64,000 nt of DNA from Xanthomonas citri pv. mangiferaeindicae (GTDB taxonomy: Bacteria > Pseudomonadota > Gammaproteobacteria > Xanthomonadales > Xanthomonadaceae), in contig CP016836.1 in the NCBI GenBank assembly GCA_002240395.1, positions 3,100,001 through 3,164,000 on the forward strand, written 5' to 3'. The number at the start of each line of letters is the position of its first letter. The first letter of the stretch is position 1. Both the position numbers and the translations under genes were made by a program. Of this stretch, positions 58,785 through 64,000 are shown one piece after another. The notes under the pieces are model-generated. The model had not been told where the DNA came from and made no database searches. It saw nothing but the letters and a program-made list of their open reading frames with translations.

Positions 58785-58859
58785 CTGCCGCTTGGCACCT
58801 GCCATCAAGGTGGCGTGAGGGCAGGGTAGAGTGTGGCCTCCCCGATGGAGATGCCCCCG

Positions 58860-59159
58860 ATGTCCCGAGCCTTGCTGGCCTGTGCGCTGATCGTTGTGTC
58901 CACGTCGGCATTCGCCGGCAGTTTCGCCGGCACGACCGGCGGTGCAACGTCCGCTGGCAGTTCGGCGTCGTCGGGCAGCAGTTCGGGCAAGGACAAGATC
59001 GTGCTGCAGGCGCGCGAAGACGCCGCCGGGTTCGTCGCCAGCGACGGTCGGATCCGCGGCGTCCGTCTTGAGGCCGCACTGCGCCACCTGCGGCAGACGC
59101 GGCCCGATGCGCAGGCGGCGAGCGACCTGCAACTGGCGCAGGCGATCCTCGCGCTCTAA
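58860..59159 (+). CDS. Small secreted Ser/Gly-rich protein
   Basis: 99 residues. A signal peptide (1-19, ends AFA) is followed by a Ser/Gly/Thr-rich stretch and a helical C-terminal part (VRLEAALRHLRQTRPDAQ). I recognise no family. The ATG at 58860 has GGAG nine bases upstream; earlier in-frame GTG and ATG codons exist. It lies five bases before the DUF4105 gene and is probably co-translated with it. Confidence 0.65.
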   Translation: MSRALLACALIVVSTSAFAGSFAGTTGGATSAGSSASSGSSSGKDKIVLQAREDAAGFVASDGRIRGVRLEAALRHLRQTRPDAQAASDLQLAQAILAL

Positions 59160-59164
59160 CGCCG

Positions 59165-61015
59165 ATGCGCGTTCGCCGTCGCAGCGCGGCGTGCGCCCGT
59201 CGCCTGCTGGCCGTGGGCGTGGCGTTGCTGATCGCCACTGGCGCTGTCCACGCGCAGGCCTGGCGGATCGACACCGCACCTGCGACACCGCCGCTCGATG
59301 CCGACGCGCAGGCCGCCTCGGCCCGGCTGGTCGACGCGGTGCTCGCGCGCCTGCCGCCGGTCTGGCGCGCCGCCGAGGGGCTCGACGTGCAGCTGAGCTG
59401 GCGCGACGACCTGCCGCCGCAGGTGCACGGGCGCGCGGTCGGCGATCGTATCGTGCTGCACAGGGCGCTGCTCGATGCCGTGGCCGCGGACGGCCAGGAT
59501 GCCCAGGCGATGCAGGCTGCGTCCGCCGCGCTCGTGCACGAGCTCGCGCATCGCTACGACCGCAGCCCGCACGGCGGCCTGTCACGCGACCCGCGGCTGC
59601 ACGATCTGGCCGGCTGGCCGCGCCCCCCGCTGCGGCTGGGCCTGCGGGCGCGCCACAACGCAATGACCGACCGCCGGCCCGACGCCTACGAAACCGCATC
59701 GCCGGCGGAGTTCGTCGCGGTCAATCTCGAGCATTTCCTGCTCGATCCCGAGTACGCCTGCCGTCGGCCCGCCTTGCATGGGTACTTCGCCGCGCATTTC
59801 ACTTGGGCGCCGCCCGCTGCGGACTGCACCGAGCGTTTGCCGTTCGTCGAGGCCGAGCCGCAGGCGCAGGACGATGGCCACGCGCTGCTGGAACTCGATC
59901 CGGCACGGGTCTGGGCGGTCGAGTACCTGTTCGCCGAGGGTAACGCGCAGCCGATGAGTCGCTGGGGCCACAGCATGCTGCGGCTGGTGATCTGTGCGCC
60001 CGGCCGTGCGCCAGGGCCGGACTGCCGTTACGACCTGGCGCACCACCGCGTGCTGTCGTTCCGTGCCTTCGTCGACGATGTGCAGATCTCCAGCCTGCGC
60101 GGGCTGACGGGGCGTTATCCGGCGCGGCTGTTCGTGCTGCCGCTCGACCAGGTGATCGACGAGTACACCCGGGTCGAGCTGCGCGGCCTGCAGTCGATTC
60201 CGCTGCGCTTGTCGCCTGGCGAGATCGCGACCTTGCTCGAGCGCGCGGCCAGCGTGCACTGGAGCTACGACGGCCGCTACCGGTTCGTCGACAACAACTG
60301 CGCGGTGGAGACCTGGAAGCTGCTCGATGCCGGCGTGCCGAGGCTCGACGGCGCGCGCCTGCGCAGCATCACGCCCAACGGCCTGCTGCGCAGGCTTGTA
60401 CGCGACGGCATCGCCGACGTCGCGATGCTGGATGTGCCCGATCGCGCCATCCGCGAGGGGTATTACTTCCCGGCCGCGGACCGCGAGTACGCGTCCCTGC
60501 TGGCGGTCGCCCAGGCGGCGCAGCCATTGCCGACGGGCGATGTCGTCACCTGGCTCGATCTCGATCCCGACCTGCGCGCGCCGTGGCTGGCAAGGGCAGG
60601 GCAGCGCGATGGCGCCGCCCTGCTGGTGCTCGAGCACGCCGCGCAGCGGCGGTTGGAGTTGCGGCTGCGCGACATGCTCAAGCGCCGCTGGTATCTCGCG
60701 GCCGCAGACCAGGGCGTCGCGGTCGACACGCTGCATGCATTGCTCGCTGCCGGCGACGGCCTCAGCCGTCCGGCGCAGCTGCTCGACCGCGGCTACGGCC
60801 TGCCGCAGCAGGCCGAACGCGCGGCGCTGCGGGTGCAGGCCGATGCGCTCGGTCACCGCCTGCAGGCGCTGCGCGACGCACTGGAGATTCAAGGCCGCGC
60901 GGCGCTGCCGATGGATGCGCAACGACGCCTGGCGGCGACCGAGCGCAATTTCGCCACGCTCGGCGCCCGCTTGCGCGAGTTGCACCGGGAGACGGGCGGC
61001 CTGCAACTCGACTGA
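59165..61015 (+). CDS. DUF4105 (Lnb-type) envelope protein with HExxH motif
   Basis: 616 residues with an N-terminal signal (hydrophobic 14-30). The N-terminal domain (about 35-200) contains HELAH at 125-129, a zinc-protease-like motif. The DUF4105 domain (about 230-400) has His269 in SRWGHSMLRL and Cys379 in DNNCAVETWK, spaced like a papain-type His/Cys pair; the same Pfam domain is found in the lipoprotein N-acyltransferase Lnb of Bacteroides (from memory). A helical C-terminal part (about 500-616) follows. Probable periplasmic enzyme; activity not proven. It follows a small secreted protein. Confidence 0.82.
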   Translation: MRVRRRSAACARRLLAVGVALLIATGAVHAQAWRIDTAPATPPLDADAQAASARLVDAVLARLPPVWRAAEGLDVQLSWRDDLPPQVHGRAVGDRIVLHRALLDAVAADGQDAQAMQAASAALVHELAHRYDRSPHGGLSRDPRLHDLAGWPRPPLRLGLRARHNAMTDRRPDAYETASPAEFVAVNLEHFLLDPEYACRRPALHGYFAAHFTWAPPAADCTERLPFVEAEPQAQDDGHALLELDPARVWAVEYLFAEGNAQPMSRWGHSMLRLVICAPGRAPGPDCRYDLAHHRVLSFRAFVDDVQISSLRGLTGRYPARLFVLPLDQVIDEYTRVELRGLQSIPLRLSPGEIATLLERAASVHWSYDGRYRFVDNNCAVETWKLLDAGVPRLDGARLRSITPNGLLRRLVRDGIADVAMLDVPDRAIREGYYFPAADREYASLLAVAQAAQPLPTGDVVTWLDLDPDLRAPWLARAGQRDGAALLVLEHAAQRRLELRLRDMLKRRWYLAAADQGVAVDTLHALLAAGDGLSRPAQLLDRGYGLPQQAERAALRVQADALGHRLQALRDALEIQGRAALPMDAQRRLAATERNFATLGARLRELHRETGGLQLD

Positions 61016-61185
61016 GGCTGGACGGCCCGGCCATTGGCGCTGCTTCCCGATGGATCGGGGCCGTGGTGCCTGTCCATGGGACCTGGCCTTGCCCGATGGC
61101 GCTTCGCGCGAGTCGAACCGTACGCGGGCAAGGCCACGTCGTCATCTCCGCGACGCGGGAACGACGACGCAAAACGCGGCGCGGG
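61016..61185. other. Intergenic region with long-stem hairpin
   Basis: Convergent gap between the DUF4105 gene and efpL. Stem GGCCTTGCCC (61085-61094) with GGGCAAGGCC (61126-61135) encloses a 31-base loop. It may be a terminator. No tRNA fold is seen. Confidence 0.4.
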
Positions 61186-61752
61186 TCAGTCCGCGCGGCC
61201 GCCGAACTCGCCGGTCGTGGTGTTGACCCAGACGCGCTCGCCGTTGCCGATGTACTCAGGCACCTGGATCTCGATACCGGTGCTGAGCTTGGCGGGCTTG
61301 GGCCGCTTGGTCGCGGTGCCGCCCTTGAGTTCGGGCGGGGTGTCGACGACTTCGAGTACCACGCTCTGCGGCAATTGCAGGCCGACCGGCGCATCGTCGA
61401 TCACCTGGACATAGCAGCCGCCCAGGCCTTCGGTGATGTAGCCCGCACCGTCGCCGACGACATCGGCGTCGAGCGTGTAGGGGGTGAAGTCCTCGTCGTC
61501 CATGAACACGAAGGCGTCGCCGTCCTTGTAGGAGAAGCTGGCCTGGCGCCGGGCCAGGTCGACCTCGCGCAGGTCGTCGTCGCCGTCGAAACTCGCATCG
61601 AGCTTGTTGCCGCCCGGAACGCTGTACATGGTGAAGCGGAAGCGCACGTTGCCGCCGCGCCCTTGCGGCGAGCTGCGCTCGATGTCGCGGATCTGGTAGA
61701 CCCCGCCGTTGTGTTCGACCACGTTTCCTTTCTTGACGTCGTAGGCTTTCAT
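61186..61752 (-). CDS. efpL: EF-P-like protein EfpL (YeiP)
   Basis: 188-residue three-domain EF-P paralogue. It resembles E. coli YeiP/EfpL along its length: DVKKGNVVEHNGGVYQIRDI, the tip loop SSPQGRGGN with Arg instead of a modifiable Lys, DFTPYTLDADVV, and an ending with the family GRAD/FGGRAD. EfpL relieves ribosome stalling at polyproline-type sequences and, with Arg at the tip, needs no EpmA modification. It is the last gene after the SDR and retropepsin genes (16-base gap). Confidence 0.93.
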   Translation of the reverse strand: MKAYDVKKGNVVEHNGGVYQIRDIERSSPQGRGGNVRFRFTMYSVPGGNKLDASFDGDDDLREVDLARRQASFSYKDGDAFVFMDDEDFTPYTLDADVVGDGAGYITEGLGGCYVQVIDDAPVGLQLPQSVVLEVVDTPPELKGGTATKRPKPAKLSTGIEIQVPEYIGNGERVWVNTTTGEFGGRAD

Positions 61753-61768
61753 CGGTGTATGGGTGTTT

Positions 61769-62341
61769 TCAGTGGGAGACGGATGCCGCAGGTGCGGCGG
61801 GATTGCGGAGATGCAGCAGCAGGTTCGGGTAATCGATCACCGCCTGGCCGCGGTCGAGGACGTCGGCGCCGAGCACGCCATCGATGGTGGGCAGCCCACG
61901 TTGCGAGAAGGCGGCGGTGACGTGGTCGAGCGCGAGGAAGTGCGCGGTGAAATCGTCGTCCCGGTAATCGCCGATCGCCAGTCGGCTGCCCGGCAGGGTC
62001 TCGATGGCGAGGTTGCCGGCACCGGCGCCGGTCGCCTGCAGCCCACCCGACGCATCGGCCTGGCGGCCATCGGCAAAGCGTGCCTGACGCGCGCGATCGA
62101 TGACAGTGCGCCCGGCGCCGGTATCGATCAGGAAAGTGCCGGCGACGCCGTTGATACGGACCTCGACGGCAAGATGCGCCGCGCCATAGCGGCGCATCGG
62201 GATCGTGTCGTAACCGCGCGCGGCGAGCAGGCCGGCGAGCGCGCTCGCATCGGCCGGCACCGCGTCGCGGGCATGGGCCGGCGAGAGCGACAGCAGTGCG
62301 AGCAGCAGGCCTGTGGCCAGGCTGGGCGGCGATGCGGGCAT
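61769..62341 (-). CDS. Secreted retropepsin-like aspartic protease
   Basis: 190-residue protein with a signal peptide (ends AHA, about residue 24). The active-site motif FLIDTGAGRTVID and a hydrophobic flap-like second half (GVLGADVL) are those of bacterial retropepsin-like single-domain aspartic proteases, which act as dimers. No target is known. It lies 3 bases after the SDR gene and 16 bases before efpL. Confidence 0.82.
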   Translation of the reverse strand: MPASPPSLATGLLLALLSLSPAHARDAVPADASALAGLLAARGYDTIPMRRYGAAHLAVEVRINGVAGTFLIDTGAGRTVIDRARQARFADGRQADASGGLQATGAGAGNLAIETLPGSRLAIGDYRDDDFTAHFLALDHVTAAFSQRGLPTIDGVLGADVLDRGQAVIDYPNLLLHLRNPAAPAASVSH

Positions 62342-62344
62342 CGC

Positions 62345-63115
62345 TTACTTGGGTGCCAGCCGGACCGCGCCATCGAGGCGGATGGTCTCGCCGTTGAGGT
62401 AGCGGCTGGCCAGGAGGTGGGCGACGAGGTCGGCGAATTCTTCCGGTCGGCCCAGGCGCGAGGGGAACGGAATCGAGGCCGACAGCGACTGCTGCACCGC
62501 CTCGGGCATGCCGTCGACCATCGGTGTCCAGAAGATGCCCGGTGCGATGGTGTTGACGCGGATGCCAAAGCGCGCCAGTTCGCGCGCCATCGGCAGCGTC
62601 ATGCCGACCACGCCGCCTTTCGACGCTGCGTACGCGGCCTGGCCGATCTGGCCCTCGTAGGCGGCGACACTGGCGGTGTTGACGATCGCACCGCGCTCGC
62701 CGTCCTCACCGGGCGCGTTGTGCTGCATGAGCGCGGCCGCGGCCTTGGCGACGTTGAAGCTGCCGACCAGATTGACCATCACCGTGCGGCTGAAGGTCTC
62801 CAGCGGCATCGGGGCCTCGCGTCCGAGCACGCGGCCGGCGCCGAGGATGCCGGCGCAGTTGACCGCCGCATTGAGCCCGCCCAGGAACGCGCGTGCGGCC
62901 TCGAGGTTGGTCGCGACGCCGGCCTCGTCGGTGACATCGGTGCGCAGGTAGCGCGCGCGATCGGCGCCCAGTGCCTCGACCGCTTCAGCGCCCTTGTCGT
63001 CGTTGACGTCCAGCAGCGCGACCCGGCCGCCATCGGCGACGATGCGATGAGCGACGGCCAGGCCGAGGCCGGAGACTCCACCGGTGACGATGGCGCGGAC
63101 GGAATCGGGAAGCAT
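62345..63115 (-). CDS. Short-chain dehydrogenase (3-hydroxyacyl-CoA type)
   Basis: 256-residue SDR. The NAD-binding TGGVSGLGLAVAHRI and acidic DVNDDK give NAD preference; the catalytic Ser is in NTASVAAYEGQ and the YAASKGG block holds Tyr/Lys. The overall pattern (NCAGILGAGRVLGREAPMPL) fits the 17-beta-HSD10/3-hydroxyacyl-CoA dehydrogenase type 2 group. Substrate likely a short-chain 3-hydroxyacyl-CoA. It is the first gene of the SDR-retropepsin-efpL unit. Confidence 0.9.
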   Translation of the reverse strand: MLPDSVRAIVTGGVSGLGLAVAHRIVADGGRVALLDVNDDKGAEAVEALGADRARYLRTDVTDEAGVATNLEAARAFLGGLNAAVNCAGILGAGRVLGREAPMPLETFSRTVMVNLVGSFNVAKAAAALMQHNAPGEDGERGAIVNTASVAAYEGQIGQAAYAASKGGVVGMTLPMARELARFGIRVNTIAPGIFWTPMVDGMPEAVQQSLSASIPFPSRLGRPEEFADLVAHLLASRYLNGETIRLDGAVRLAPK

Positions 63116-63327
63116 GCGCGATCCTTCGAAGACGAAAGCCCGCAGTCTAACCGCTGCGCCCGGGCACGATGTCGCGCGAACTCAGCACAGCGATGCGCCG
63201 GGAGCACGATGCCGCGTCGCAGGTTGAAGGGCGTCGGCACAGGGGCAGGGCACGGCGTTGCGCCGGCGAAACAGACCGAGGCATGACGGCGGGCGGGCTG
63301 GGCGCATGCGTCGCGGTCGAGCGGGAG

Positions 63328-63353
63328 TAAAATCGCGACCCATTCCCATTCGC
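63328..63353 (+). promoter_or_regulatory. feo promoter with Fur-box-like sequence
   Basis: TAAAAT (63328-63333) is a -10-like hexamer about 35 bases upstream of feoA. The next 20 bases, read on the minus strand, contain GCGAATGGGAATGGG, a weak match to Xanthomonadaceae Fur sites. Fur control of feo is established in relatives; the box here is degenerate. Confidence 0.35.
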
Positions 63354-63365
63354 ACCGGACCTGCC

Positions 63366-63611
63366 TTGAACCTCTGTCAGCTGCCGCCGCGCACGCCGGG
63401 CCTCGTCGACGCCGTCGAGGCGGTCGGCAGCCACGATCCGATCGCCCGCCGCCTGGGCGAACTGGGCTTCGCACCCGGCGAGCCGGTCGAGGTGGTCGCG
63501 CTGGCGCCGTTCGGCGGCGACCCGTTGCTGGTCCGCATCGGCTTCACCCGCTTCGCGCTGCGGCGCAGCGAGGCGGCTCGGGTCCAGGTCCATGCTGGAG
63601 ACGCGGCGTGA
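63366..63611 (+). CDS. feoA: Ferrous iron transport protein FeoA
   Basis: 81-residue SH3-like cytoplasmic protein needed for FeoB-mediated Fe2+ uptake. The family core is LCQLPPRTPGLV...RRLGELGFAPGEPVEVV...DPLLVRIGFTRFALRR. The start is taken as TTG at 63366, giving the expected N-terminus NLCQLPP; no ATG or GTG is available nearby. The stop overlaps the feoB GTG by GTGA. Confidence 0.9.
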   Translation: MNLCQLPPRTPGLVDAVEAVGSHDPIARRLGELGFAPGEPVEVVALAPFGGDPLLVRIGFTRFALRRSEAARVQVHAGDAA

Positions 63612-64000
63612 CCACGGCGGCCATGCCACGGCTCGCCCTGATTGGCAGTCCAAACGCTGGCAAGACCGCGCTGTTCAACCTGCTGACCGGCAGCCGGCAG
63701 AAGGTCGCCAACTACGCCGGCGTCACCGTCGAGCGCAAGGAAGGCCGGATGCGCGGCCCGGATGGCGCGCAGTGGGCGCTGCTCGACCTGCCCGGCGCCT
63801 ACAGCCTGCAGCCGGCGAGCCTGGACGAACAGATCACCCGCGACCTGTGCCGCGGCTTCTACCCGGGCGAACCCGCCCCCGATGTGCTGGTCTGCGTGGT
63901 CGATGCGACCAATCTGCGGCTGCACCTGCGCTTCGTGCTGGAACTGCGGACGCTGGGCCGGCCGATGGTCGTGGCATTGAACATGGCCGATGCCGCGGCG
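63608..64000 (+). CDS. feoB: Ferrous iron transporter FeoB, N-terminal part
   Basis: Partial gene running off the window. 131 codons encode the start of the GTPase domain of the Fe2+ permease FeoB: P-loop GSPNAGKT, Switch I region NYAGVTVERKEG, G3 LDLPGAYSL, and G4 NMAD at the window end. The GTG at 63608 overlaps the feoA stop; ATG at 63623 is an alternative. The membrane domain lies outside. Confidence 0.95.
   Translation, partial: MTTAAMPRLALIGSPNAGKTALFNLLTGSRQKVANYAGVTVERKEGRMRGPDGAQWALLDLPGAYSLQPASLDEQITRDLCRGFYPGEPAPDVLVCVVDATNLRLHLRFVLELRTLGRPMVVALNMADAAA

Noticed and set aside
61085..61135. tRNA-like stem-loop near the efpL 3' end
   Set aside because: Only one stem is present; no cloverleaf or conserved tRNA bases.

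Overview
The window is a high-GC (roughly two-thirds G+C or more), gene-dense piece of a gammaproteobacterial chromosome. Gene content and order point to the Xanthomonadaceae, most likely a Lysobacter/Luteimonas-type organism: a split metH behind a SahR-like regulator, a TonB-dependent receptor of the Xanthomonas/Caulobacter type, a YtrA-type GntR/ABC operon, GyrA with Gln at position 83, and the intergenic palindromes typical of that family. This placement is inference from protein resemblance. No tRNA, rRNA, CRISPR array, transposase or prophage was found.

Layout. 1-5.8 kb: epmA, a composite repeat island, mtnA and gyrA. 6-15.8 kb: the yfhM-type alpha-2-macroglobulin and pbpC pair, both carrying a one-base frameshift and separated by a four-gene redox cassette (NTF2-like, tautomerase, flavodoxin-like, LysR). 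15.8-18 kb: stress genes (peroxiredoxin, Hsp20 with a sigma-32-like promoter, CbpA). 18-25.8 kb: a compact glycan locus of TonB receptor, endonuclease/exonuclease/phosphatase-fold hydrolase and GH92 mannosidase. 25.9-37 kb, minus strand: a LOG-type protein, the 2-oxoglutarate dehydrogenase operon odhA-odhB-lpdA interrupted by a low-GC membrane gene, a GNAT protein, RoxA, a lipoprotein and purB. 37-38.6 kb: fumC. 38.7-44.5 kb: an eight-gene minus-strand operon (small membrane protein, YtrA regulator, ABC transporter, four envelope proteins) behind one promoter/operator. 44.6-48.9 kb: periplasmic glutathione peroxidase, two FKBP isomerases, SlyX, a DUF2058 protein and a frameshifted outer-membrane protein. 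49-55.2 kb: amidohydrolase and the methionine-cycle cluster metH2-metH1-sahR. 55.3-58.8 kb: NUDIX, serA and a D-2-hydroxyglutarate dehydrogenase-like enzyme. 58.8-64 kb: a small secreted protein with a DUF4105 envelope enzyme, an SDR-retropepsin-EfpL group, and feoA-feoB running off the end.

Most interesting items. (1) The TonB receptor/EEP hydrolase/GH92 locus: the GH92 enzyme has Gln instead of Glu in the signature GNEPxHH motif and sits beside a metal-dependent phosphoesterase-fold enzyme, which suggests use of phosphorylated mannans. (2) A low-GC membrane/coiled-coil gene inserted between odhB and lpdA, flanked by CCATGG copies; removing it restores a textbook lpdA ribosome-binding site. 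(3) A clear SahR-type palindrome and a GGTG-N16-CACC YtrA operator over a strong promoter. (4) Three coding frames broken by what each looks like one missing base, which may be sequencing artefacts. EpmA at one end of the window and EfpL at the other also place two parts of the EF-P polyproline-translation system together.
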